A stretch of 64,000 nucleotides of DNA, from assembly GCA_020635795.1 (NCBI GenBank), contig JACJZD010000001.1, positions 1,063,001 to 1,127,000 of the forward strand, given 5' to 3'. The DNA is from Flavobacteriales bacterium (GTDB lineage: Bacteria > Bacteroidota > Bacteroidia > Flavobacteriales_E > Vicingaceae). The notes below the pieces were generated by a model, which saw nothing but the letters and a program-made list of their open reading frames with translations, had not been told where the DNA came from and did no database searches. How positions within the stretch are numbered: position 1 is the stretch's first letter; each line of letters begins with the position of its first letter. Shown here in pieces: positions 1-10,500 of this stretch. Position numbers and translations under genes: made by a program.

Positions 1-16
1 ATCAAAAACAACATAA

Positions 17-976
17 ATGAAAAAATACATCGTTAATAGCCTACTCATTTTATTTTTGGTGCTTACAGCATCCTTCTATAATCCGTATGTGGAAAAGGTG
101 GAAGTGATGACTGTTACTGGCTTAAACGATTCTGTTGATTATAATTTCATCAAAACACATCAGCTTTATGCAGAGCGTTGGGACACATTAAGTCAGCCAA
201 GTTTTTGGAGGTCATTAATGAACATGTCGCACGATTCGGCCTTAATTAATGTAAGTTCAACTCGTCAAATCATTAAAAAAGTGGCGTTAAAAGATTGGAA
301 CAAACAATCTGATTTAGAAAAAGATTTATTTAGAGATAGTGTTCGAAATTATTATTTGTTACCAGCAGAAGAAAAAATTTATTGTACCTCGGGTAAAAAA
401 TTCTTTTACGATTTCGATAATGTCATGCCATCCATCTCAAAAGGAATAGAAATTTTTAAAGCAAATAAAGTTGACCCCTTTTATGCACAAGCCATATTGT
501 TGATTGAAAGTCCAAATAAATTACAAAAATCAAATGTTGGAGCTTATGGCTCTTTTCAAATTATGAAAGGAGTGGCTATCAATATGGGATTAAAAGTAAA
601 TAGATATGAAGATGAGCGAAAAGATTTTGATAAGTCGGCTTGGGCTGCCGCAAAGTTAATTCGAACCATTTGTATTCCTGAATTAAACAAAATATTAGAC
701 GACCATTGTATAGTATATAATCCAACGGATATTTGGTACAGGTTAATGGTTATGCATGTGTACCATGCTGGAGCTGGTAATGTTCGTAAAGTAATGGATG
801 TTATTAATCCAGAAAATGGCGACATGAACCTTATTGTTACCATGTGGCAAACAGAAGCTGGAGGGTTCAGAAATGCTTCTCAAAATTATTCGCAGTTGGT
901 TTTAGCTAGTATGCTCGAATTAGACGATTTAATTTACAACCGTTGTAGTAGTCTGTTTACCTTAACTGGAGAATAA
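17..976 (+). CDS. Lytic transglycosylase (SLT domain), exported
   Basis: Predicted peptidoglycan lytic transglycosylase of 319 residues. The N-terminus is a hydrophobic signal or anchor segment (about residues 5-22). The C-terminal half carries the SLT fold motifs in order: a catalytic Glu-Ser pair at about E164 (ILLIESPNK), the AYGSFQIM motif equivalent to GLMQI, and VYHAGAGNV equivalent to the usual AYNAG motif. This family cleaves the MurNAc-GlcNAc bond to leave a 1,6-anhydro end, in the periplasm. The first 140 residues match no domain I recognise. The gene starts 16 bases from the window edge, so its upstream neighbour is unseen. The motif order makes the family call solid; the exact subclass is uncertain. 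Confidence 0.8.
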   Translation: MKKYIVNSLLILFLVLTASFYNPYVEKVEVMTVTGLNDSVDYNFIKTHQLYAERWDTLSQPSFWRSLMNMSHDSALINVSSTRQIIKKVALKDWNKQSDLEKDLFRDSVRNYYLLPAEEKIYCTSGKKFFYDFDNVMPSISKGIEIFKANKVDPFYAQAILLIESPNKLQKSNVGAYGSFQIMKGVAINMGLKVNRYEDERKDFDKSAWAAAKLIRTICIPELNKILDDHCIVYNPTDIWYRLMVMHVYHAGAGNVRKVMDVINPENGDMNLIVTMWQTEAGGFRNASQNYSQLVLASMLELDDLIYNRCSSLFTLTGE

Positions 977-1001
977 ACTCATTAGTTAAAATCCTAAATT
1001 A

Positions 1002-1034
1002 TTTGTTGGCAATCTGCCATAAAAATTACATTTT
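1002..1034 (+). promoter_or_regulatory. Possible promoter of kynA
   Basis: TTTG at 1002-1005 and TACATTTT at 1027-1034 are separated by 21 bases. This is one base off the Bacteroidota -7 consensus TAnnTTTG, with slightly long spacing. The start codon lies about 76 bases downstream. Confidence 0.35.
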
Positions 1035-1110
1035 TGTATAATCATGACAAAAGTCAATGGTATTATTCCTTTAAAGTTGTACTATTGAAAAACATTTAAA
1101 ACAGATTTTT

Positions 1111-2037
1111 ATGAGCAACCAAAACGAGTTGATTGAAAAAATAAATGAAAAGTATACAAAAATGGGCTTAGACCCAGATGCTTTTTTTAAAGGGTTATTG
1201 TATGCAAAACCTATCAATTATTGGGATTATATTGAAGTAGAATCGTTGTTGAGTCTGCAAAAACCTCGTACCGATTATCCAGATGAAATGGTTTTTATCA
1301 TGTATCATCAGGTAACTGAGTTGTTGTTAAACATGATGACGCATGAAATGCATCAAGTATGTAACAAAGCCGATATTACTGCCGATTATTTTATTGAGAA
1401 ATTAGGACGAATGAATCGTTACATACAAATGTTGGCAAATTCATTTGATGTGATGCGTTTAGGAATGGACCCAAATCAGTATAACGAGTTTCGCTTTTCA
1501 CTAACTCCAGCAAGTGGTTTTCAGTGTGCGTCATTTAGGTTTGCCGAAATTTATGCTACTGATATCGTAAACTTAGCTGACACAAGAATCAAAAACAATT
1601 TACCAGCCAATTACGATATGGCATTTTTGTTCGAAAACATTTATTGGCAAGCAGCAGGCAAGGATCATAAGACAGGAAAAAAATCGTATTTATTAAATTT
1701 GTTTGAAGAGAAATACTTGGATAAGTTTATTGACATGGCAAACGAATACAAAACCAAAAACATTTGGCAAAAATATGTGGCAATGCCTGCTTCTGAAAAA
1801 AACAACCCAACATTAATTCAAGCACTAAAAGATTTAGATATAGAATTTAACATTAAGTGGCCATTGGTTCATTTACGTGCAGCCGAGCAATATTTAGATA
1901 ATGGAAGTAAAGTTATTGAAGCAACAGGAGGTAGCGATTGGAAAAAATATTTACACCCCATGTATCAAAAAAGAGTTTTCTTTCCAGGCTTATGGTCGGA
2001 AGCTGAACTAAACAATTGGGCAAAAGACTATAAATAG
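1111..2037 (+). CDS. kynA: Tryptophan 2,3-dioxygenase
   Basis: Haem dioxygenase that opens the indole ring of L-tryptophan to N-formylkynurenine, the first step of the kynurenine route; cytoplasmic. The 308-residue protein shows the family's marks: YHQVTELLL with the active-site His near H66, SGFQCASFRF with the substrate-carboxylate Arg near R143, the proximal haem ligand His near H254 (PLVHLRAAEQ), and ATGGSDWKKYL near 271-281, matching the GTGG loop. Length fits bacterial homologues. No kynurenine formamidase, kynureninase or 3-hydroxyanthranilate gene lies in this window, so the fate of the product is not shown here. A rho-independent terminator follows directly, so the gene is probably monocistronic. 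Confidence 0.92.
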   Translation: MSNQNELIEKINEKYTKMGLDPDAFFKGLLYAKPINYWDYIEVESLLSLQKPRTDYPDEMVFIMYHQVTELLLNMMTHEMHQVCNKADITADYFIEKLGRMNRYIQMLANSFDVMRLGMDPNQYNEFRFSLTPASGFQCASFRFAEIYATDIVNLADTRIKNNLPANYDMAFLFENIYWQAAGKDHKTGKKSYLLNLFEEKYLDKFIDMANEYKTKNIWQKYVAMPASEKNNPTLIQALKDLDIEFNIKWPLVHLRAAEQYLDNGSKVIEATGGSDWKKYLHPMYQKRVFFPGLWSEAELNNWAKDYK

Positions 2038-2056
2038 TTTAATTAATTTACGATAC

Positions 2057-2088
2057 AAAAAGCAATGATAACTTCATTGCTTTTTTTG
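2057..2088 (+). terminator. Terminator of kynA
   Basis: A 12-base stem AAAAAGCAATGA pairs with TCATTGCTTTTT around a short loop and is followed by a T run. Confidence 0.8.
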
Positions 2089-2211
2089 TTTGATAGTTAA
2101 TGATTTATTGATAATTTCGTTGAGTGCGTGATACTTAGAACTGTTTAGCTTAAGTGTCTGATTTATAGTTGAATTAAGCATGAAAAATTATAAACTTAAA
2201 ATTTATAACTT

Positions 2212-3756
2212 ATGAAAGTTGGTATTCCAGCCGAAATTTCCCAAAAAGAATTAAGAGTAGCAGCTACTCCAAAAACAGTGCTGCGACTAAAAAAACAAGG
2301 TTTTGATGTGTATATTCAAAACAATGCTGGTGCTAAAGCAAACTATTCAAACCAAGCGTTTGAAGAAGCAGGAGCACACATTGTTCAAACTGCAGCTGAA
2401 ATCTACGGGAGTTCAGATATTGTTTTAAAAGTTAAAGAACCTAGTACCGAAGAGGTTGATATGATGAAAGAAGGATTGGTTTTGTTGAGCTATTTATGGC
2501 CAGCGCAAAACCCAGACTTGCTTCAAAAATTAGCCGATAAAAAAGTGAATGCCGTTGCTATGGATGCGATTCCTCGTATTTCAAGAGCTCAAAAAATGGA
2601 TGTGTTATCATCTATGGCAAACATTGCTGGTTATAGAGCTGTTGTTGAAGGTGCTTTTCATTTCGGACGTTTTTTAAACGGACAAATAACCGCAGCAGGA
2701 AAAGTAGATCCAGCTAAAGTATTGGTTATTGGTGCAGGTGTAGCTGGTTTGGCTGCAATTGGAGCTGCTAATTCTTTAGGAGCTATTGTTAGAGCATTTG
2801 ATACTAGAAAAGAAGTAGCAGAGCAAATCGAGTCGATGGGAGCAACATTCTTAACAGTAGATATTGAAGAAGATGGAGCAACATCATCAGGTTACTCAAA
2901 AGTGATGAGTCAAGAATTTATTGATGCTGAAATGGCATTGTTCTTAGAACAAGCTAAGGAAGTTGATATTATCATATCTACCGCACAAATACCAGGTCGA
3001 GAGGCTCCAAAGTTAATATTGGATTATCATGTTGCTGCCATGAAACCTGGTTCAGTGATTGTTGATTTAGCAGCATCAACTGGAGGTAACTGTGTGTTGA
3101 CAAAAAACGACGAAGTTTATACGACAGAAAATGGTGTAACGATTCTAGGTAAATTAGATCAGCTCCCTAATCAAGCATCTCAATTATATGGAAACAACCT
3201 TTGTCATTTGTTAGATGATATGGGTAAAGCAGAAGGCTTTAACATTAACATGGAAGATGATGTGGTTTCTAGAGCAATGGTAACATATAATGGTGCTATC
3301 AATTGGCCAGCAAAACCACTACCTGTTAGCCCAACAGCAGGAGGTACAGTTAAAGTTGTTCCACCTACAGCTGAGGAAGTTAGAGCTTCTGAAGCACAAA
3401 AATCAAAAAAGGCTGCTATTTCAATGGTAATTACTTTAGGAGTAGTTGGAGCATTGTTATTTTTAGTTGGTCGTTATGCACCATCAGAATTTATTCAGCA
3501 CTTTACCGTATTTATTTTAGCGGTATTTGTTGGATGGCAATTAATTACTAATGTGGCACATTCATTACACACACCTTTAATGGCGGTTACCAATGCTATT
3601 AGTGGAATTATTGTAGTTGGAGGATTATTACAAACCACAGATGATATAATGAACCCAATGACCATATTGGCTTTTATAGCCATATTGGTTGCCAGCATTA
3701 ATATTGTTGGAGGATTTGTTGTTACTCATAGAATGTTGAAAATGTTTAAAAAATAA
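2212..3756 (+). CDS. pntA: NAD(P) transhydrogenase subunit alpha
   Basis: Alpha subunit of the proton-translocating nicotinamide nucleotide transhydrogenase, which uses the proton motive force to make NADPH from NADH. The 514-residue protein has the alanine-dehydrogenase/PNT N-terminal domain (about 4-140), the NAD(H)-binding Rossmann core with VIGAGVAG at about 172-179, and a C-terminal membrane part with hydrophobic helices from about 400 to the end. This is the full-length form (the Escherichia coli subunit is about 510 residues), not the split alpha-1/alpha-2 form of many other bacteria. Six bases separate it from pntB, so the two are co-transcribed. The RBS region is AT-rich. Confidence 0.95.
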   Translation: MKVGIPAEISQKELRVAATPKTVLRLKKQGFDVYIQNNAGAKANYSNQAFEEAGAHIVQTAAEIYGSSDIVLKVKEPSTEEVDMMKEGLVLLSYLWPAQNPDLLQKLADKKVNAVAMDAIPRISRAQKMDVLSSMANIAGYRAVVEGAFHFGRFLNGQITAAGKVDPAKVLVIGAGVAGLAAIGAANSLGAIVRAFDTRKEVAEQIESMGATFLTVDIEEDGATSSGYSKVMSQEFIDAEMALFLEQAKEVDIIISTAQIPGREAPKLILDYHVAAMKPGSVIVDLAASTGGNCVLTKNDEVYTTENGVTILGKLDQLPNQASQLYGNNLCHLLDDMGKAEGFNINMEDDVVSRAMVTYNGAINWPAKPLPVSPTAGGTVKVVPPTAEEVRASEAQKSKKAAISMVITLGVVGALLFLVGRYAPSEFIQHFTVFILAVFVGWQLITNVAHSLHTPLMAVTNAISGIIVVGGLLQTTDDIMNPMTILAFIAILVASINIVGGFVVTHRMLKMFKK

Positions 3757-3762
3757 AGTAAA

Positions 3763-5157
3763 ATGATAGGAATAGGAATTCAAACAGCAGCGTATTTATT
3801 TGCAAGTATTCTGTTTATATTAAGTTTAGGAGGATTGTCTTCACAAGAATCTGCTAAACGCGGTGTGTTTTATGGTATTGTAGGTATGGCTATAGCTATT
3901 ATTGCTACTGTACTTGGACAAGGTGTTGCTGGACAAGTTTATATTGTGTCGGCAATTGCTATTGCATCTGTAATAGGTTTAATGCTTGCTCGTAAAGTAG
4001 AAATGACCTCAATGCCTCAGTTAGTAGCTATTTTACATAGCTTTGTTGGGTTGGCTGCGGTTTTAGTAGGTTTTGGTTCTTATTTAGATCCTGAAACACA
4101 AACGCTACATGGAGCAGCACATTCTATTCATTTGGTTGAAGTTTTTGTAGGTATTTTTATTGGAGCTATAACTTTTACTGGGTCAATTATTGCTTGGGGA
4201 AAATTAGAAGGGAAGATAGGTAGTAAGGCATTAATTTATCCAGGCAGACATGCTGTAAATGTTATTTTATTGTTGGTGTGTGTTGTGTTAGGTGTTATGT
4301 TTGCAATGGCAGAAGGAACAGATGGTATGCTTCATTTGTACATCATGACAGCAATAGCATCATTTATTGGAATAATGTTAGTGATGGCAATTGGAGGAGG
4401 AGATATGCCAGTGGTAGTAAGTATGCTTAATTCATATTCTGGATGGGCAGCATCTGCGGCAGGATTTATGTTAGGAAACGATTTATTAATTGTTACTGGT
4501 GCTTTAGTTGGTAGTTCAGGAGCAATTCTTTCCATCCACATGTGTCACGCAATGAACCGCTCTTTTATCTCTGTAATTTTAGGTGGGTTTGGAAATGCAC
4601 CTAAAGGAGAAGCAAAAGCAATTGAAGGTGAAGTTACAGCGTTAAATCATGAAGAAGTTGCAGGATTGCTAAAAGAAGCAAAATCGGTTGTTATTGTTCC
4701 TGGTTATGGTATGGCCGTGGCAAAAGCACAATATCCAATTTACGAAATGGTTCAAATATTACGTAAGGCTGGAAAAAATGTACGGTTTGCTATTCACCCT
4801 GTTGCAGGTCGTTTACCAGGACACATGAACGTATTGTTAGCAGAAGCTAATGTACCGTATGACATTGTTATGGAAATGGACGAAATTAATGATGATATGC
4901 CAAGCACAGATGTGGTAATGGTGATTGGTGCAAACGATGTTGTTAATCCAAGTGCTCAAGACGACCCAGCTAGTTCTATTTATGGAATGCCCGTAATAGA
5001 AGTTTGGAAGGCTGAAAAAGTTATTATTATGAAACGTTCTATGTCAGCAGGTTATTCAGGAGAAGATAATCCTTTATTCTATAAATCCAATTCAGATATG
5101 CTTTATGGCGATGCTAAAGATAGTGTTGATAAAATACTGGGTTATTTAAAAGCATAA
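3763..5157 (+). CDS. pntB: NAD(P) transhydrogenase subunit beta
   Basis: Beta subunit partner of PntA. The first about 270 residues are hydrophobic, with repeated membrane helices forming the proton channel. The last about 180 residues form the NADP(H)-binding domain with VIVPGYGMAVAKAQ, VRFAIHPVAGRLPGHMN and VIGANDVVNPSA, all characteristic of this subunit. At 464 residues it matches the known length. The gene follows pntA by six bases and is closed by a strong terminator at 5178-5216, so pntAB forms a two-gene operon. Confidence 0.95.
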   Translation: MIGIGIQTAAYLFASILFILSLGGLSSQESAKRGVFYGIVGMAIAIIATVLGQGVAGQVYIVSAIAIASVIGLMLARKVEMTSMPQLVAILHSFVGLAAVLVGFGSYLDPETQTLHGAAHSIHLVEVFVGIFIGAITFTGSIIAWGKLEGKIGSKALIYPGRHAVNVILLLVCVVLGVMFAMAEGTDGMLHLYIMTAIASFIGIMLVMAIGGGDMPVVVSMLNSYSGWAASAAGFMLGNDLLIVTGALVGSSGAILSIHMCHAMNRSFISVILGGFGNAPKGEAKAIEGEVTALNHEEVAGLLKEAKSVVIVPGYGMAVAKAQYPIYEMVQILRKAGKNVRFAIHPVAGRLPGHMNVLLAEANVPYDIVMEMDEINDDMPSTDVVMVIGANDVVNPSAQDDPASSIYGMPVIEVWKAEKVIIMKRSMSAGYSGEDNPLFYKSNSDMLYGDAKDSVDKILGYLKA

Positions 5158-5177
5158 TTTTAATAAACTAAGACAAT

Positions 5178-5216
5178 AAAAAAAGGTCGTCTAATATTTT
5201 AGACGACCTTTTTTTT
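5178..5216. terminator. Terminator after pntAB, bidirectional
   Basis: A long stem AGGTCGTCTAA pairs with TTAGACGACCT, flanked by A and T runs on both sides. It can end pntAB on the plus strand and the convergent ACT-domain gene on the minus strand. Confidence 0.9.
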
Positions 5217-5232
5217 AAACTAAAATTAAAAT

Positions 5233-5892
5233 TTAACCTTTATTTAAATTCTTTAAAATAGTAAAAGCCCTGTCAATACTATCATCATCAACAACAATGG
5301 TAAATTCATGCATGGTAGAGATGATGTCTAAAATATTAATGCCTTCCCAAGCTATTTTCTTCAATATAAAATAATAAATACCAGAAACATCGGCATTTTC
5401 ACTTGGTAATTTTATAGTTAATGATGACAACCCTTTTGTTTCTTGAATAAGTGTTTCATTTTTAAAGATGGAGTCAACATCATCATGTTCAGAATCACTT
5501 AAAATAATGGTGGTTTCGTAAACGCCTTGAGAGAAAGCAAAAAAAGTATCTTTTTTTCCCTTTATTTTTTTTAATAAATCAGCTTGTCTATCAACAATAG
5601 TTTCTGAATTTTTAAACGTATAATAGGTAATTCTTGAACGTACTGTTATATCGCCTAATTTATTGATAACCTTTTTCACCTTAATTTTTAAGTTAGGGTC
5701 AAACTTAGGAGATAGTCTTTTTAAAGCCATAACAATAGCTCCAATTTGAACATCCTTTTTTGTTAGCTCGTCAATTTCTGGTTTAATTTGTCTTGATAAA
5801 GAAGAGAGGTTTATAATTCCTTCTGCCAGAGCTTCTTCTAAAAATGGCGATTTTTTTATAATTTCTTCTACTAAAATATGGGTAGCTTTCAT
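5233..5892 (-). CDS. ACT-domain protein, probable regulator
   Basis: A 219-residue soluble protein without signal peptide or membrane segments. The N-terminal about 90 residues are helical and charged (EEIIKKSPFLEEALAEGIIN) and look like a small helical or winged-helix region. The C-terminal about 70 residues look like an ACT ligand-binding fold, with GIYYFILKKIAWEGINILDI and STMHEFTIVVDDDSID, similar to the regulatory tail of aspartate kinases. There is no kinase domain, so it is not an aspartokinase itself. ACT domains usually bind amino acids, which makes an amino-acid-sensing regulator plausible but unproven. It is convergent with pntB and shares its terminator. Confidence 0.55.
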   Translation of the reverse strand: MKATHILVEEIIKKSPFLEEALAEGIINLSSLSRQIKPEIDELTKKDVQIGAIVMALKRLSPKFDPNLKIKVKKVINKLGDITVRSRITYYTFKNSETIVDRQADLLKKIKGKKDTFFAFSQGVYETTIILSDSEHDDVDSIFKNETLIQETKGLSSLTIKLPSENADVSGIYYFILKKIAWEGINILDIISTMHEFTIVVDDDSIDRAFTILKNLNKG

Positions 5893-5995
5893 GTTTTTGG
5901 TGATAAATAAGTGTTCACATCAAATCTACAAAAAAAAATGAATAAAGTTAAATTTATAACAAAAATTTTAATTTAATCTGGAATGCAGTATAAAT

Positions 5996-6595
5996 TTAAT
6001 CATCAATAAACGAAGCATCTTTTATTGTTTCTCTTCTTCTTTCAATACGTCTTCGTTGTTTTGCCTTTTTGTCTAAGAGCTTGTCGTAGATTAATGAAAT
6101 AGGGTTTGTTAAAATGTGTAGCATGGTAAATTCCATTGGATTTATATTCCTATCCTGATACATTTTTACACCCTCCATTTTTATTTCGGGTTCATGTTCT
6201 TTTAATTCTGCAAAAGCTTTTTTAAACTCATCGTAGGTTGGCCAAGGGAAAATTTCAACCTCTTGAAGTGTAATGGAGTCGGTATATAATTTAAATTTTA
6301 TCAGGTATTTCCCACTGTTTTGTTGTGGAGAAACATAAGTCAAGTTTTTGTAACCAATATACGATATGGTTAATGTGTCGTTTGGTAAAACGGTAATAGA
6401 AAAAGTACCGGTCTCATCTGTTTTAGTTCCAAATTGATTAGCGCTAAGTAAATGTGCTCCAACAAGTAACTCGTTAGTTTCTCCATTAACAACCACACCA
6501 CTTAAAATATAACTGACGGTGGTGTCGGTTGTTTGCCCAGAAATAAGTTGAGTTAACAGAAAAGTAATAAATGAAAGAAATATCTTAATTTTCAT
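5996..6595 (-). CDS. Secreted protein with carboxypeptidase-regulatory-like domain
   Basis: A 199-residue exported protein. Residues 1-20 form a signal peptide ending at a typical SGQ site. Residues about 28-110 form a carboxypeptidase-D regulatory-like beta-sandwich (SGVVVNGETNELLVGAHL, TKTDETGTFSI, LTISYIGYKNL), the fold that starts many TonB-dependent receptors in Bacteroidota. Here there is no plug or barrel: the protein ends in a basic helical tail rich in Arg and Lys (KAKQRRRIERRRE). It is probably periplasmic or bound to the outer membrane. Function is unknown. It is transcribed divergently from prmA. Confidence 0.7.
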   Translation of the reverse strand: MKIKIFLSFITFLLTQLISGQTTDTTVSYILSGVVVNGETNELLVGAHLLSANQFGTKTDETGTFSITVLPNDTLTISYIGYKNLTYVSPQQNSGKYLIKFKLYTDSITLQEVEIFPWPTYDEFKKAFAELKEHEPEIKMEGVKMYQDRNINPMEFTMLHILTNPISLIYDKLLDKKAKQRRRIERRRETIKDASFIDD

Positions 6596-6713
6596 GAGTT
6601 AAAGTTAATGGATGAAAACTAGTACGACAAGCTAAAAAATGTTAAAATCAACATTCAATTAATTAGTTTTTTCTAGGATTTTTTTGTTTTTTTATGATTA
6701 TTAATAAGTATCG

Positions 6714-7544
6714 ATGAATTATATAGAAGTTAAGCTGAAAATAGACCCTACAGTTATTGCAAGAGATATTGTAGTAGCTGAATTAGGAGAAATTGGGTTT
6801 GAAAGTTTTGTAGAATCTGAACATGGTGTAGATGCATACATACAAGAGCCATTTTTTGATGAAGAATTAATGAAAAATTTAAGTGCGTTTAATCATACTG
6901 ATTTTAAAGTAAATTATGTTAAAACTCTTATAGAGGATCAAAATTGGAATGAAGTTTGGGAACAAAGCTTTGAACCAATAAATGTAAACGACACGTGTAT
7001 GGTTAGAGCACCATTTCATGAAGTTCCCAAAAACATTGAATTTGATATTATTATTGAGCCAAAAATGTCGTTTGGTACCGGTCATCACGAAACCACCTTT
7101 TTAATGATACAAGAGTTGTTAAAAATGGATTTAAACAACAAGAAGGTTTTAGATATGGGATGTGGTACTGGGGTTTTAGCTATTTTAGCAGAGCAGAAAA
7201 ATGCAGATAAAATACTTGCTGTAGATATTGATGATTGGGCCTATGAGAACACATTGGACAATTTAGTTAAAAACAAATGTTCTAAAATTGAAGTTTTAAA
7301 AGGCGGAGCAGAATGTATTCAAGATAAAAAGTTCGACATAATTATTGCTAACATTAATAGGAATATATTATTACAAGATTTAAAAAACTATGCCAATTCT
7401 TTGAATAATAATGGACATCTATTATTGAGCGGGTTTTTTAGTTCGGATGCAGCTATTTTAATTGAAACAGCAAATAAATATGGATTGACCTTAATCGACC
7501 AGCATTCAAAAAACGATTGGACACTTTTACATTTAACAAATTAA
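6714..7544 (+). CDS. prmA: Ribosomal protein L11 methyltransferase
   Basis: SAM-dependent methyltransferase that modifies ribosomal protein L11; cytoplasmic. At 276 residues it has the PrmA N-terminal substrate-recognition region, then the GTGHHETT motif specific to PrmA, the SAM-binding motif VLDMGCGTGVLAI near residues 145-157, and IIANINRNIL near 210-220, equivalent to the (N/D)PP(Y/F)-like position of class I methyltransferases. It lies three bases upstream of the 1479-residue secreted protein gene, so the two are probably co-transcribed, although no functional link is obvious. Confidence 0.92.
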   Translation: MNYIEVKLKIDPTVIARDIVVAELGEIGFESFVESEHGVDAYIQEPFFDEELMKNLSAFNHTDFKVNYVKTLIEDQNWNEVWEQSFEPINVNDTCMVRAPFHEVPKNIEFDIIIEPKMSFGTGHHETTFLMIQELLKMDLNNKKVLDMGCGTGVLAILAEQKNADKILAVDIDDWAYENTLDNLVKNKCSKIEVLKGGAECIQDKKFDIIIANINRNILLQDLKNYANSLNNNGHLLLSGFFSSDAAILIETANKYGLTLIDQHSKNDWTLLHLTN

Positions 7545-7547
7545 ATT

Positions 7548-10500
7548 ATGTTTAAATACCTTATCGCATTCACATTTTTAATCACAACAATTTCTAGTTT
7601 CTCACAAACTAAGATTAAACAATTCTCATCCGATTCCTCTGCATTCTTTCATGAAATGGAGGAGTTTTTAACCGTTTCGCGTAAGGAAGATGGAAAATTG
7701 GTTATGGATGAGTTTTCGTGGGATTGGTTTGGTGGAAAATTTACTGAAGATCAACGACAAGGAGTATATATGATAGCTAACTTAATGTTGAATAGAAAGA
7801 AAAAAGCATTTCCAGATTTCAGAAATTATTTGTTTACCATTTCAAAATTTGTAAATAGTAAGTATCAAACCGCAGAGAGTTTTGATGAATGGCAAAGTAT
7901 TTTAGCAAAAGTAGTTGACGATAAAGATAAAAATAGGTTTTCTGATTACTTAGAGTCTTGTAACTCCTTATTTGAAGAGGGAGCATTATATAAATCTGCC
8001 GCAAATGTTTGGAAGTCTAGTAACAATAATTATAAGTTTGGTTACGATAGTTTACCCACCATTGAATTTTCAGCTTTAAATCTAATTTGTTATTCAAAAG
8101 GTGATAGTTCTACCATTTATAATACAAAAGGAATTTATTATCCAACCGAAAACAAATGGGTTGGTGTAGGTGGTAAGGTTACTTGGGAACGTGCTGAATA
8201 CTCAAAAGATTCTGTTTATGCAGAAATTAATGATTATGTAATCTCATTTAAAACACCTGCTTATGAAATCGAAAATGTTGTTTTTTATGATTACCTACAC
8301 TTTCAAAAACCATTAAAGGGTAAATTAGAAGAAAAAGTACTTGCAGGAATAACCTTTGACAAAGCTTCTTACCCTCGGTTTGACTCCTATGAGAAGCGAT
8401 TGCAAATAAAAAACATTGCCAAAGGTGTAGATTATATTGGTGGTTTTGGTATGCATGGAAGAAAGGTTATAGGTAGGGGTGATCAAGAACAAGATGCTTA
8501 TTTGGTTTTCTATAAAAATGATATGCCCTTTGTTAAAATAGGGTCAAAAGCATTTAGTATTCGCCCCGAAAAAATTGTTTCAGAAATATCGTCAGCCACC
8601 ATTTATTTAAAAGGAGATTCTATTTATCATCCAGGCTTGTCGTTTAAGTTTTTTATTGATGAAAGAAGAGTAACCTTGATTAGAGATAATCAAGGAATAA
8701 AAATAACGCCTTATTATAATTCGTACCACGAAGTTGATATGGATTTTGAAATGTTAACTTGGAATCTGGAAGACCCATTAATGCAATTTGGTAACTTGGT
8801 AGGAGGAACAAAAACAGATGCTTCGTTTTCATCATCTAACTTTTTTAACTTAAATATATATAATGATATGACTGGGCTTTCTGACCAGAACCCCTTGTAT
8901 TTAGTGAAGAGTATGGTTCAAAAATTTGACACCACCTTTTTAACAGTAGAGCAGATGTCAAATTTTATGCGGTTATCGAAAGATCAATGTATATCGTTAT
9001 TGCTCAACTTGTCTTATGCAGGGTTTGTTTTGTTCGACTATGATAATTTAAATTTTGTGGTTAAAGAAAAATTACTGAATTGGGTGAAGTCTAGTGCTGG
9101 TAGATTGGATTACGATGTTATTGGATTTTTCTCTAACATTCAAGGAGCTTCAAACGGAACATTAAGTTTATTAAACTACGATTTAACACTGCGAGGTGTA
9201 AATAGTATTCACTTGAGTGATTCACAGCAAGTAACCATTTACCCTGATAAGAGAGAGCTTGTTTTAAAGAAAAATAGAGATTTTGATTTTAGTGGGGTTG
9301 TACAAGCTGGTCGATTTGATATCATGGGAAGTAATTTTTCATTTAAATACGATGAATTTAAAATTAACATGCCTAATGTAGATTCGTTAAGAATTTATGC
9401 CGAGACAGGACAAACTGACGATTATGGAAAACCAATCATACAACCAGTTAAAACAGTAATTAATAAAATTAATGGTGATTTGTTGATTGATAAACCCAAT
9501 AATAAATCAGGTGTAAAACCTTTTGCAGAATATCCAATACTCAACAGTTTTAACGAGTCGTATGTGTTTTATGATAGGTCATCTATTCAAGGAGGAGCCT
9601 ATAAAAGAGACAATTTTTATTTTCAGGTTAAACCTTTTACCATCGACAGTTTAGATAACTTCACAAATGCATCTTTACGTTTTGATGGAACATTACAGTC
9701 TGCTGGAATTTTCCCTGATTTTGAAGAAACCTTAACCCTGCAAGCAGACCACTCTTTAGGGTTTATTAGAAAAACTCCTCCAGGAGGTTACCCAATGTAT
9801 GGTGGTAAAGGAAATTTTACCAATGAAATAAGAATGAGTCATGATGGTTTAAAAGGTGATGGTGTGCTAAAATACGTAGCTTCAACCACTTTGTCAAATG
9901 AATTTATTTTCTTACCCGATTCAATGATTGCAGTAGCTCAAAGTTATAGTGTTGAAGAGAGTCCAGTTGAAGTTGAATTTCCTCCTGTTGAAGGAGTTAA
10001 TGTTAAAACAACTTGGTTTCCTAAAAAAGATTATATGTTGCACAAACAAATTACCGATCCCATTAAAATGTACGACATGAAATCGGTAATGCACGGACAA
10101 ACCAGAATACAACCAGACGGATTGTACGGAAATGGTACATTTGAATTTGAAAAAGCAGAGTTAGAATCAAAAAGTATTGCGTTTAAATTTGATGACTTTA
10201 GTGCTGATACTGCTAATTTTAGATTAAAAGATGCTGAGTTAGCTGGGGAATTAACGTTTGCCACAACAAATGTAAGTGCTTATGTAAGCTTTAAAGAACG
10301 TTTTGGACAGTTTAAATCTAACGGAGGAGGGTCGTTTATTGAGTTTCCACAAAATCAATACATCTGTTTTATGGAAGAATTTAAATGGTTGATGGATACA
10401 GATGGTATTGAATTAAGTGCTGGAGAGCAAAAAACTACGGATGCAAGTGGTGTTAAATTAGATGGAGCACAATTCATATCAGTTCATCCTCAACAAGACT

